From: Actinomycetota bacterium
GTDB taxonomy: Bacteria > Actinomycetota > Acidimicrobiia > Acidimicrobiales > RAAP-2
NCBI GenBank assembly: GCA_009701115.1
Contig: WLKR01000025.1
Location: 1-10,789 of the forward strand
Direction of reading: 5' to 3'
DNA length: 10,789 nucleotides
Shown one piece after another: positions 1 through 7,126 of the stretch. Both the position numbers and the translations under genes were made by a program. The notes beneath the pieces were generated by a model, which was not told the DNA's origin, did not search any database, and saw only the letters and a program-made list of their open reading frames with translations. Position 1 is the stretch's first letter. Every line of letters starts with the position of its first letter.

Positions 1-1535
1 ACTGGAGTGGCTGCTTCGAACGAGAGTGAGCCGACCTGCGTCGCGGTCAGCGTGCACGTTCCGGCCTGGGCCATCAACAACTGACCATTAACCATCGTGC
101 ACCCACCGCTAGCGCTCATCGTTACCGGCAGACCCGATGAAGCGGTGGGGGTCAAGCGTGGCGGGGTGGTGCCAAAGATCACGTTGCTAATAGTGGAAAA
201 GGTGATCGATTGTGCTTGCGCGTTCACGCGTGAGACGGTGACGCCGGCATCGGAGTCTCCGATTTCATTGGTCGCGACCACGGCCACGGTGTAGGCGTCA
301 CCGGCTGGAATGTCTGAGATCGTGCAGCTGAAGACGGGCACCGTCAGGGTCAGCTGGTTGCACGTATCGCCATTAACAGTTGCGGTGTAGTTCGTAATGG
401 GACTGAAGCCATCGGACAGTGGTGCCGTCCACGTCAACGTGGCATTGACCAGGCCGCCGACGGGACTGCTCCACTGAACACCAACGTTGCGGGGTTCGGA
501 AGGAACGGTGGCCACCGGAGCGACGGTAACTACATCGAGATTGCGCAGCGCCACTACGTCCGAGGCCGAACCACTGGTCGGGTTCGAAGCCGAGATACCG
601 AAACGAAGTAACGATGGCACGTTGGTGCCATCAGTCGACCAGGCCCAGCTCGGCAACGTGATAGTGAGCACTGCCTTTAGTCCGCGGCCGTCAGCGGCGT
701 CCACGGCCACTGTTAGTTCGGCGAGGTCCGAGGTGAAGCTGGGGGGTAGGACGCTGATGAAGACTCGCTGCCATCCGTCGCTCGCGTTGCTTTGGTGCAG
801 AGGGCCGAGCGCAGCCGTCTTGGAACTCAACGTTCCAAACTGTTGCTGCGTGGAAGCAACAAAGCAGTAACCCGACGTACCCCGGCCGGCACTGGTGTCA
901 CGGGCCTTGACGACAACTTGGTTGGGAATCGAAGAGCCCGCCGCCCACGAGTTCGCGGCACAGCCGTCGCCGTTGGTCAGCGCGGCCTCGCCCGAGGCGT
1001 CCAAGGTGATACCGAGAAAAGCACCGGGAATACCTGACGCCGAGGTGCCGTAACCAGCCGCACCATTAGCCGAGGGAATCGAAGGGGTCGGGCTCGACGC
1101 GTCCATGAGCCAGATCGTTCGCCCACCGCCACCGGCACCGTAGGACTGGGTTTCAAACTGAGCGTAGAGCGCACGTGACGAAGAGAAGGTCTGCTTCACC
1201 AAGATGCCCGAGGCGTTAGGGCCTTCGGCCGAAGCATCGGTCAAGAGCAGTTGACCACCCTCACCATCGTCGTAGGCACCACTCGATACAGAACACTGAC
1301 CGGCACCCTTGGCAATCGTGGTGATACAGGGAAGAAGAGCGCTGGAGCTCTCGGCGACCAGGGGCGTCAGGGTCGATGGCAGCGCCGTGCTATCAAAGTT
1401 CTCGTAGACGAGGCCATCCACCCCAAGGCCAGAGGGGAGATTTGAGGCATTAGACGGCGTGATGAATAAAACAGTGGAGCAGGCGACAACGGCCATGGCC
1501 GCACCCGCTCTGATAGTCCACCGGAATTTCTTCAC
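1..1535 (-). CDS. Secreted lectin-like / FN3 / Ig-like repeat protein, C-terminus off the left edge
   Basis: An uninterrupted reading frame of 511 codons starts at a GTG (1533-1535) and runs out of the window. A TAA codon lies directly before this GTG in frame, so no earlier start is possible; a weak GAAAG lies about 7 bases upstream. Residues 1-30 form a signal peptide (KKFRWTIR, a hydrophobic stretch, then a cut near SNA-SN). Residues about 40-335 resemble an L-type (legume-lectin/concanavalin) fold: a GGGGRTIWLMDAS strand at 135-147, IPGAFLGITLDASGE at 169-183, then PNQVVVKARD and GYCF. Residues about 344-436 are a fibronectin type III domain (VPSEPRNV, LTWTAP, YTVAVVATNEIGDSDAG). Residues from 441 begin a bacterial Ig-like repeat (QSITF, SSGLPVT, AGTCTLTATQ, FEAATP). 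The gene is probably exported and carbohydrate- or surface-binding; the ligand is unknown. The lectin call is by pattern only; the FN3 and signal-peptide calls are firmer. Confidence 0.82.
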   Translation of the reverse strand, partial: MKKFRWTIRAGAAMAVVACSTVLFITPSNASNLPSGLGVDGLVYENFDSTALPSTLTPLVAESSSALLPCITTIAKGAGQCSVSSGAYDDGEGGQLLLTDASAEGPNASGILVKQTFSSSRALYAQFETQSYGAGGGGRTIWLMDASSPTPSIPSANGAAGYGTSASGIPGAFLGITLDASGEAALTNGDGCAANSWAAGSSIPNQVVVKARDTSAGRGTSGYCFVASTQQQFGTLSSKTAALGPLHQSNASDGWQRVFISVLPPSFTSDLAELTVAVDAADGRGLKAVLTITLPSWAWSTDGTNVPSLLRFGISASNPTSGSASDVVALRNLDVVTVAPVATVPSEPRNVGVQWSSPVGGLVNATLTWTAPLSDGFSPITNYTATVNGDTCNQLTLTVPVFSCTISDIPAGDAYTVAVVATNEIGDSDAGVTVSRVNAQAQSITFSTISNVIFGTTPPRLTPTASSGLPVTMSASGGCTMVNGQLLMAQAGTCTLTATQVGSLSFEAATP

Positions 1536-1574
1536 TTAATTACTTTCACGCCAAATTTAGAACTTAAGTCTAGA

Positions 1575-1609
1575 TACCATTGGTCACCTGAATCAGGTCA
1601 CCAATGGTA
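1575..1609. promoter_or_regulatory. 35-bp near-perfect palindrome upstream of the lectin-like gene
   Basis: The 17-base arms 1575-1591 and 1593-1609 are reverse complements except for one C-C mismatch (1585/1599), centred on A1592. It lies 40-75 bases upstream of the GTG at 1535 and 84-118 bases past the stop of the quinone oxidoreductase gene, both on the minus strand. No T-tract follows on either strand, so it is not a classic intrinsic terminator. It may be an operator for the lectin-like gene, or a U-less hairpin terminator for the oxidoreductase gene. The sequence does not decide between these. Confidence 0.55.
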
Positions 1610-1692
1610 CTCATATTTACCTATTAATTGGCTAAAAGTAGTTTTTTGATAGGCCTCGGCCGGGGTGTGACTACCACCGATACGGGGTCCGA

Positions 1693-2661
1693 TTAAGGCT
1701 GGAGAACGACTCGACCGAAGGCCTGGCGACCCTCGATGTGGGCGTGGGCCTCTTCGGCATTTTCGAGGGAAAATACCTGGTCAATGACGACTTTGAGCTT
1801 CCCGACGGCCACGTCGGTGAGCAAATTGGCCACCATGTCGTAGGCCCGGGTCCCGAAAAATAGCTCGGCGCCGAGGAAATAGCCCGTGAGTGACTGATTA
1901 TTGCCCCGCAACGTCGAGACATCCAGGGTGGGGGCGCTGTCGCGACCGGCGTCACCAAAACTGATGCAACGACCGCGATAGGCCAGTGATCGCAGGCTCT
2001 TTTGGAGGGTGGGACCGCCAACCGAGTCAATAATCACGTCCGCGCCACGGCCGTTGGTTAGTCGCCGGACCTCTTCTTCGAAGTCACTGGTGACGTAGTT
2101 AATTCCGTGGTCCAGACCAAACGGGGCCAAACGGGCCAAACGCTCGTCGCTCGAGGCGGTCGCCAAGACGGTGGCCCCAGCCTGGTGCGCCAACTGAATT
2201 GCGGCAATTCCAACGCCACTAGCTCCGGCGTGGACCAAAACAGTCTCTCCCGCCTGAAGGCGACCGAATTCGAAGAGGGAGTCGTGCGCCGTGCCGAAGG
2301 CAATCGGGACGCAGGCCGCTTCCAGCGTGCTCAGACCTTCTGGAATGGCCCAGCAAAAAGCCTCGCCGGCGACGCGCAGCTCGGCGTGGGAACCATGGGT
2401 CCCGGTCGTGACGACGCGGTCACCGACTTTGAACTTGGTGATGAGTGAGCCCACCTGCACCACGACACCGGCACACTGGTAGCCCACCACGTGGGGAACA
2501 CTGGCCATGTCACCGCCGAGGCGGTTCAGGGTGTCGCCACCTTCAATGCTGATGGCCTCGACGCGAAGCATCAGTTCGTGATCCATCGGCACTGGATCGG
2601 CAATCTCTTCGTAACGAAAGACGTCGGGAGCTCCGGTTTGGTAATAGACGGCAGCCTTCAT
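1693..2661 (-). CDS. Zinc-independent quinone oxidoreductase / MDR-family NADPH reductase
   Basis: This is a 322-residue medium-chain dehydrogenase/reductase of the zeta-crystallin (quinone oxidoreductase) type, the usual length for the family. Visible signatures are GYQCAGVVVQVG at 60-71, the NADPH-binding loop AGASGVG at 145-151 with IAAIQLA after it, GADVIIDSVGG at 206-216, and the typical end NAEEAHAHIEG...GRVVLQP. The cysteines that bind structural or catalytic zinc in alcohol dehydrogenases are absent. Family members reduce quinones or enones with NADPH in the cytoplasm; the substrate here cannot be read. The start is set by AAGGAG (2668-2673) six bases before ATG 2661. A frame extension to 2688 exists but would put that ribosome site inside the gene. 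It is transcribed divergently from the permease gene. Confidence 0.92.
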   Translation of the reverse strand: MKAAVYYQTGAPDVFRYEEIADPVPMDHELMLRVEAISIEGGDTLNRLGGDMASVPHVVGYQCAGVVVQVGSLITKFKVGDRVVTTGTHGSHAELRVAGEAFCWAIPEGLSTLEAACVPIAFGTAHDSLFEFGRLQAGETVLVHAGASGVGIAAIQLAHQAGATVLATASSDERLARLAPFGLDHGINYVTSDFEEEVRRLTNGRGADVIIDSVGGPTLQKSLRSLAYRGRCISFGDAGRDSAPTLDVSTLRGNNQSLTGYFLGAELFFGTRAYDMVANLLTDVAVGKLKVVIDQVFSLENAEEAHAHIEGRQAFGRVVLQP

Positions 2662-2846
2662 AGTGAACTCCTTATTGCGGCGTGACATGGTGTCAACAAC
2701 GCTCGAGACCTAACGCTAATGCGCACCAGCACTCGTTAGAAGAGTTCATTTGAAAATATCGGTCCTCAACTTTTGTGCCGTGTAGGTTCTTTGAGTTCAG
2801 TCGAGCAAATTTTGAAGGTGATAACCCCATAACGAAAGAGGTGCCC
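2662..2846. promoter_or_regulatory. Divergent intergenic region, oxidoreductase / permease
   Basis: These 185 bases must hold the promoters of both divergent genes. On the minus strand a perfect TTGACA (2691-2696) is present, but the position expected for its -10 element coincides with the AAGGAG ribosome site, so I do not call it a promoter. That TTGACA overlaps a short dyad TGACA-tgg-TGTCA (2683-2695), a possible operator half-pair. The permease ribosome site AAAGAGG is at 2835-2841. I cannot assign a convincing -35/-10 pair on the plus strand. Confidence 0.4.
2668..2673 (-). promoter_or_regulatory. Ribosome binding site AAGGAG deciding the oxidoreductase start
   Basis: AAGGAG on the minus strand lies six bases before ATG 2661. 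It decides between that start and the upstream in-frame ATG at 2688, which would add nine residues (MSRRNKEFT) not expected in the family. Confidence 0.8.
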
Positions 2847-4331
2847 ATGTCGGACACTGTCAGCAATCAAACCAGTTCTCCGGAACACAACCTGCGTGGT
2901 GGTGTTCTCGGGCTCTTTGACTCCGCCATCATGGGTATTGCGGGTTCCGCACCGGCCTACTCCATCGCCGCCACCACCACGGCCCTCTTTGGCACCGTGG
3001 CCTTCGGTGGTCCCGCCGCCCTCCTGTACTGCGGTATCCCGATGTTTGGCATCGTCTTTGCCTTCAACTACCTCAGTCGTCACGACCAGAGCGCCGGCGC
3101 TTCCTATTCCTGGGTGCGACGCGCGTTGCACCCCGTTCTGGGCTACCTCTCCGGCTGGGCCGTATTCGTTTCCGCGCTGATTTTCATGGTCATTGCGACC
3201 TTTCCGGCAGGCGCCAGTGTCCTCAGCCTCTTTAGTGACTCACTCGCCCACTCCACGGGCTGGATCACCTTCTTTGGAGCACTCTTCTTCCTGCTCATGG
3301 TGGGGGCCGTCGCGGCTGGAGTGACGGTAACCGTCAAGGTGCAGATCATTATGAGCTGTGTCGAAATCTTCTTCCTAGCGCTCTTCGCCGCGCTGGCCAT
3401 CTTCAATACGCCTCACGTCGCGCACTTCTCGTGGAGCTGGTTCTCACCTTCGATTTTCCACGAGCCCGGTGGCAGCGGATTCTCCATGGCCACCTTCACT
3501 GGTGGTGCCCTGCTCGCGGCCTTCTACTACTGGGGCTGGGACGTCACCGCCAACTTGAATGAGGAGACCAAAGACGCGAAGCGCACGTCCGGACTCGGTG
3601 GCATCATCGGGGCCTTCGTGGTCTTTATGTTGTTTGAAGTTTTCACCATCGCATCAAACTTGGTCCTTACTCCTGCTCAGCTCACCAACGAAGACAATGC
3701 TGCCGACATTCTCCAGGTGCTCGGTCAGGCCGTCTGGGAGGGCTGGGGTGGAAAGTTGATTGTGGTCAGCGTTCTCCTCTCCACCGTCGCAACGCTCGAG
3801 ACCACCTTGATCCAGGTCACTCGCACCCTCTTCGTTATGGGCCGCGACCACACGCTGCCTCGCGCCCTCGGCACGGTGCACAAGGATCGCAAGAGTCCAT
3901 TCGTAGCAACCATGGTGATCGCCGTTTTGTCACTCTGCCTCTTCGTGGGATCGCAGTACATCGGCAACGTGAGCACCATCATGAGCGCGGGCTACAGCGC
4001 CATCGGTCTGCAGATCTGCTTCTACTACAGCCTCGCCGGACTCTCCGTTGTGATTTTGTATCGTCGCCAGATTTTCAAATCGGTCAGCAACTTCATCTTC
4101 ATCGGACTGTGGCCTCTCCTCGGTTCAGTCTTCATGGGTTACGTCTTCTTCAAGGTCATTCCCGAACTGGACAACACCACGCTGTGGGTCGGCCTGGGGG
4201 CCATGGGCCTGGGCTTGATTCCGATGTTCTACTTCTGGTTGGTCGTTAAGGCGCCCTACTTCAAGATGGCAGCGAAGGCAGATCGCCACGTCGTCATCGA
4301 GGAGCTGGAAGAACTCGAAGCCAACCTGTAG
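2847..4331 (+). CDS. APC-family amino-acid/polyamine permease
   Basis: This is a 494-residue integral membrane transporter of the amino acid-polyamine-organocation family, at the normal length of about 450-550 residues, with about twelve hydrophobic segments. Helix 1 holds the unwound substrate-site sequence GIAGSAPAYS (30-39). Further family marks are the loop SRHDQSAGASYSWVRRALHP (77-96, shown in part), helix 6 YYWGWDVTANLNEET (227-241) followed by a KDAKRTSG loop, and RTLFVMGRDHTLPRALG (326-342). The short C-tail is charged (EELEELEANL). Family members take up amino acids or amines by coupling to an ion gradient; the substrate cannot be named. The start is ATG 2847, five bases after AAAGAGG. 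A GTG at 2775 in frame would add 24 hydrophilic residues and has no ribosome site, so I reject it. It is a single-gene unit ending at a strong terminator. Confidence 0.93.
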   Translation: MSDTVSNQTSSPEHNLRGGVLGLFDSAIMGIAGSAPAYSIAATTTALFGTVAFGGPAALLYCGIPMFGIVFAFNYLSRHDQSAGASYSWVRRALHPVLGYLSGWAVFVSALIFMVIATFPAGASVLSLFSDSLAHSTGWITFFGALFFLLMVGAVAAGVTVTVKVQIIMSCVEIFFLALFAALAIFNTPHVAHFSWSWFSPSIFHEPGGSGFSMATFTGGALLAAFYYWGWDVTANLNEETKDAKRTSGLGGIIGAFVVFMLFEVFTIASNLVLTPAQLTNEDNAADILQVLGQAVWEGWGGKLIVVSVLLSTVATLETTLIQVTRTLFVMGRDHTLPRALGTVHKDRKSPFVATMVIAVLSLCLFVGSQYIGNVSTIMSAGYSAIGLQICFYYSLAGLSVVILYRRQIFKSVSNFIFIGLWPLLGSVFMGYVFFKVIPELDNTTLWVGLGAMGLGLIPMFYFWLVVKAPYFKMAAKADRHVVIEELEELEANL

Positions 4332-4343
4332 TTCTAGATAACA

Positions 4344-4381
4344 AAAATCCCCCGGGTCTCTACTGAGACCCGGGGGATTTT
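4344..4381. terminator. Bidirectional intrinsic terminator between convergent genes
   Basis: A perfect 17-bp stem (4344-4360 with 4365-4381) closes on the tetraloop TACT. The core is CCCCCGGGTCTC, flanked by an A-run on the left and a T-run on the right, so each strand has a GC-rich hairpin followed by U residues; a further TTTTT follows at 4384-4388. It lies 12 bases after the permease stop and 10 bases after the stop of the facing propeller gene, so it serves both transcripts. Confidence 0.95.
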
Positions 4382-4391
4382 GCTTTTTCCG

Positions 4392-6335
4392 TTACTTAGA
4401 AAACTTGGTGAATCGACCTGAGTACGTGGTGCCGAGACAGAAAGTCTCCGAGGGGCACGTGACATCCTCCACGCTGTCAGCCTGAAGAGACTTATCGATC
4501 GGCGTCTGCGTAGTAAATGTCTTTCCTGAGTTGGTCGACACGAGATACGTTGGCTTGTCGGTGCTGTCGCTTACTAAGCCTGCAACACACAGTGTCGCGT
4601 GACAGGACAAGTACGCTCCAGTGGAATTTTTATATGTCTTCGATGTGAACGTCATGCCACTAGTGGAGGAAGCCAGCAAGAAGTTGTAATTGCCGTCGAT
4701 TCCGGCATAGGCACAGTTGCTCACTGAAGTACAGCTCACTATGGAAAATGCGCCTCCCTTAGTGCCAGTCGAGCGGTGCGTCCAGGTGGCACCATCGCTG
4801 GTACCAAAAACCACTGGTTGCATTGAACTCCCGTTGGGGAAACTGCCCCCCACCGCGATGCAGGCTGTAGCGGTGGCGCAAGAAACATCCCTGAACGTAC
4901 CGTTGAGCGTCACCGAAACTGACCGCCACGTGCTCCCGGCATCCGTGGAGTCCAGGAGCACGCCAGAGATATCAGTGAAGTTGGATCCCGTTACCAAGTA
5001 GCCAGCCACCACGCAGTGCGCCGCAACACAGCTCACTCCAGTGATCGTCGTTTTGGCGGTGTCCAGTGCGCCGAGATCCATCGCGGACCATGTGGTTCCG
5101 GCGTCAGAAGTGCGCAGGATGGTGGCATCTCCGGTGGCCTTCGAGCCAATGGCAACACAGGTAGTCGTGCTCAAGCAGCTGATCTTGCGCACGTAAAGCA
5201 ACCAATCCGGCAATGTACTGCGATACACCCAAGTAGAACCACCGTTCGTTGACTCATAAACCTCGAGTGGCGAGTTGGCGGCCCCGCCGCGTGGGAACGA
5301 CGTCGTGAAACAGACGGTCGACGTAACACAGGTTGTTCCGTAGACGTCGGTCGATGCCAACGGGAACGTTGTCGAACTCCAACTCGAAAAATCGCTCGAG
5401 TAGTAGATGGAAATAGGCGACTCGTTGAGTATGAGGAAACAGCCATGACCGTTGGCGCAGGTAACCAGTGATGGATCGACACTGGTCGGCAGTGAAGGCG
5501 CCGCAGTCCAGGTCACTCCGCCATCAGTCGACTGCACCGTCGTGTACTGCGTTGCGAAGAAACCCGAGCCCGTCTCGGCACCACTTCGCCCTAAACAATT
5601 CGTCGAGGTGACACAGACCGCATCCTGGAAATCGGAGACAGAATTGGCAAGGACTGAGCGATGCCACGTCACGCCATAGTCAGTGGAGCTCAGAACAAAA
5701 CCAACGGCACTCGCAAGTTGCGATGCCTTACTGTTGCCGGTCGCGAGGCACAGAGCACTGCCATCTGCCGCACAGGTCACGTCGAGACTGGCCAAAGTAA
5801 ATGATCCCGCGGTCGACTTCGTCCAGGTCAGCCCGCCATTTCGGGACAGCAATAGCTCAGACTTTGAAGAGTACGCACTGGTCTCGTTGCCGCCGACAAT
5901 GCAGTTCGTCGTCGTGGGACAATTGATTCCACCAGCCCCATAGATGGTTGGGGTGGTCAGTTTCGTCCAGGTGCCGAGCGTGGCGCCCGAAAGAGTGGCC
6001 CGCGCGAAACTCTCTTTACCAAACATTGGACCGTAGTGCGCCACACAAAATCTATTGGCCACGCAGGTAACGCCATTGAGATAATTCTTCCCAACGAGCG
6101 ATGAGAGTGACACCCCCTTGGACCATGTCGCTCCGTTGTTGGCTGTAATAAACGACGCGCCTTGTTGTGTGAATGCTTCACACGTACTGCCGTAGGCGTC
6201 GCAGAAAATTTCACCAATCGTCGAAGTGGCTACCACCGAACTTGTGGAGCGAGTCCATGCCGCATGGTCGGTTGACTGCAACAGACCGGTCGACGTAGCC
6301 GCGAAGCAGGTGTCCGTTGTGCACGCAATACTCCA
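4392..6335 (-). repeat. Fourteen tandem Cys-pair / Asp-box protein repeats
   Basis: The cysteine pairs in order have spacers TTDT, DAYGST, VANRF, PTTTN, AADGSAL, VTSTN, ANGHG, VTSTV, LSTTT, VAAH, ATATA, TSVSN, HATL and PSETF. Units 4-6, 8-11 and 13 have clear Asp boxes; units 1-3, 7 and 12 have degenerate ones (for example SGATLGTW, SSDFSSW, STSGMTF). Unit 14 stops after its cysteine strand. The residues after the signal peptide (AKLSWHAP) could supply the missing last strand, the usual closure of a propeller. The repeats are diverged, so this is an old expansion rather than a recent tandem duplication. Confidence 0.8.
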
Positions 6336-6470
6336 GGTCTCGCCGAGTGGCGGAGCGATTCGAGTGGGCGCATGCCACGAAAGCTTGGCGGTAGTAGCAC
6401 TGACCGGACTCACCGCCAGACTGCTCATGCTGATTGCCAGAACACCAACTACCCGTAGAACGTTTTTCAT
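4392..6470 (-). CDS. Secreted 14-repeat Asp-box (BNR-like) beta-propeller protein with paired cysteines
   Basis: This 692-residue protein has a signal peptide (MKNVLRVVGVLAI..., cut near VSA-TT at 25/26) and no C-terminal anchor or sorting motif. The rest is about 14 units of roughly 45-50 residues. Most units pair a (V/I)(S/T)C-x4-7-C strand with a (S/T)-x-(D/N)-x-G-x-T-(W/F) Asp-box hairpin, for example STDGGVTW, SRNGGLTW, TSDAGTTW and STNSGKTF. Asp boxes mark beta-propellers of the sialidase/Ycf48/sortilin type, but I see no sialidase active-site arginine triad, so enzymatic activity is not claimed. All 28 cysteines fall in the repeats as 14 close pairs, suggesting one disulfide per blade after export. 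The chosen start has GGGAA six bases upstream; ATG 6491, seven codons earlier, is possible. Three sampled lines average about 51% G+C, below the neighbours. Confidence 0.88.
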   Translation of the reverse strand: MKNVLRVVGVLAISMSSLAVSPVSATTAKLSWHAPTRIAPPLGETWSIACTTDTCFAATSTGLLQSTDHAAWTRSTSSVVATSTIGEIFCDAYGSTCEAFTQQGASFITANNGATWSKGVSLSSLVGKNYLNGVTCVANRFCVAHYGPMFGKESFARATLSGATLGTWTKLTTPTIYGAGGINCPTTTNCIVGGNETSAYSSKSELLLSRNGGLTWTKSTAGSFTLASLDVTCAADGSALCLATGNSKASQLASAVGFVLSSTDYGVTWHRSVLANSVSDFQDAVCVTSTNCLGRSGAETGSGFFATQYTTVQSTDGGVTWTAAPSLPTSVDPSLVTCANGHGCFLILNESPISIYYSSDFSSWSSTTFPLASTDVYGTTCVTSTVCFTTSFPRGGAANSPLEVYESTNGGSTWVYRSTLPDWLLYVRKISCLSTTTCVAIGSKATGDATILRTSDAGTTWSAMDLGALDTAKTTITGVSCVAAHCVVAGYLVTGSNFTDISGVLLDSTDAGSTWRSVSVTLNGTFRDVSCATATACIAVGGSFPNGSSMQPVVFGTSDGATWTHRSTGTKGGAFSIVSCTSVSNCAYAGIDGNYNFLLASSTSGMTFTSKTYKNSTGAYLSCHATLCVAGLVSDSTDKPTYLVSTNSGKTFTTQTPIDKSLQADSVEDVTCPSETFCLGTTYSGRFTKFSK

Positions 6471-6488
6471 TACGAATTCCCGATCCCT

Positions 6489-6514
6489 CATTTAGGTCAA
6501 CTATCCCCTAAATG
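6489..6514. promoter_or_regulatory. Inverted repeat CATTTAGG-N10-CCTAAATG in the propeller gene leader
   Basis: Two perfect 8-base arms (6489-6496 and 6507-6514) flank a 10-base centre, ending 18 bases before ATG 6470. The dyad lies between the proposed promoter and the start codon. It could be a repressor operator downstream of the transcription start or a weak leader hairpin. The 18-bp centre-to-centre spacing is close to two helical turns, which suits a dimeric regulator. Confidence 0.45.
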
Positions 6515-6546
6515 AACGCCAAATAACCGGGATACTTAACTCACAA

Positions 6547-6575
6547 TGTCTACACCTCGACTATGACAGCGTCAA
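6547..6575 (-). promoter_or_regulatory. Candidate promoter of the propeller gene
   Basis: On the minus strand TTGACG (6570-6575, five of six -35 consensus bases) is followed after exactly 17 bases by TAGACA (6547-6552). The -10 match is weak (three of six). Transcription would begin near 6540 and give a leader of about 70 bases containing the CATTTAGG dyad. Confidence 0.4.
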
Positions 6576-6608
6576 AAAACAGGTGAATCCTCGGTAAGAC
6601 TCTGGCGA

Positions 6609-7028
6609 TTAGCGCACTATGAGTGAAATTGGCACTGCGCTCAATGCCTTTGAAACGGGGCAATTCACCTTGGCCGTTTCAGCCGCTTCGGCGAATCCCG
6701 CAGCGTCTAGGCCTTCGGCCTCGCCACTCACCGTGAGACGGATTTCGGTGATGCCCGTACCGGGCACGAAGTCCACTTCGGCGTTCGTGGTGAGGTGCTT
6801 CACGGGGTGACCGGCCTTCGCCAATCCGCTGGAGAAGGCCATCGAAAAGCAGGAGGCGTGGGCGGCGGCAATCAACTCTTCGGGGCTGGTCTTGCCGTTG
6901 GCCTCTTCGGAACGAGCGGCCCAGGTGACGGGGTAGGTACCAAGTTCGCTGGAGTTAAGAGTGACCTCGCCCTGGCCCTCGAGGAGGGTTCCCTGCCAGG
7001 TGGTGGTTGCGCTACGAGTAGTGGCCAT
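6609..7028 (-). CDS. OsmC/Ohr-family peroxiredoxin-like hydroperoxide reductase
   Basis: At 139 residues this is full length for the family. The peroxidatic cysteine C60 sits in SPEELIAAAHASCFSMA (48-64) and the resolving cysteine C123 in AKVNCPVSKAL (119-129). Glu51 and Arg39 stand where the family places residues that activate the first cysteine. The AAHASCFSMA form and length fit the OsmC branch rather than Ohr. Such enzymes reduce organic hydroperoxides with dithiol reductants in the cytoplasm. AAGGAG (7035-7040) is six bases before ATG 7028, fixing the start. The gene follows the flavin oxidoreductase gene on the same strand after 97 bases; that gap has a short dyad (7087-7099) but no obvious terminator, so the two may share a transcript. 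Confidence 0.93.
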   Translation of the reverse strand: MATTRSATTTWQGTLLEGQGEVTLNSSELGTYPVTWAARSEEANGKTSPEELIAAAHASCFSMAFSSGLAKAGHPVKHLTTNAEVDFVPGTGITEIRLTVSGEAEGLDAAGFAEAAETAKVNCPVSKALSAVPISLIVR

Positions 7029-7086
7029 GAGTGACTCCTTGTTCTAGGTGTGCAGAGACGGTACCCGCAATAACCATGCGATGAAT

Positions 7087-7099
7087 CGAAACTGTTTCG
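7087..7099. promoter_or_regulatory. 13-bp palindrome CGAAAC-T-GTTTCG between the flavin oxidoreductase and OsmC genes
   Basis: Six-base arms are perfectly complementary around T7093. It lies in the 97-base gap upstream of the OsmC start and could be an operator for a separate OsmC promoter. It is too short, and without a U-tract, to be called a terminator. Confidence 0.3.
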
Positions 7100-7126
7100 G
7101 GTTAGCGAACCTCCAGCTGGTCCGGA

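Noticed and set aside
487..870. A 127-codon open frame on the plus strand inside the lectin-like gene
   Set aside because: The minus-strand frame continues without a break through the whole region and shows domain signatures; this one shows none.
1479..1488. Possible lipoprotein lipobox (VVAC, residues 16-19) in the lectin-like protein
   Set aside because: The hydrophobic stretch continues past the cysteine to residue 27, and a better type I cleavage site (SNA-SN) follows it.
1641..1648. Run of six T residues as a plus-strand terminator
   Set aside because: No G+C-rich stem precedes it, and no plus-strand gene ends there.
2691..2696. Perfect TTGACA on the minus strand as the -35 of the oxidoreductase gene
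   Set aside because: The matching -10 position falls on the AAGGAG ribosome site, leaving no room for a leader.
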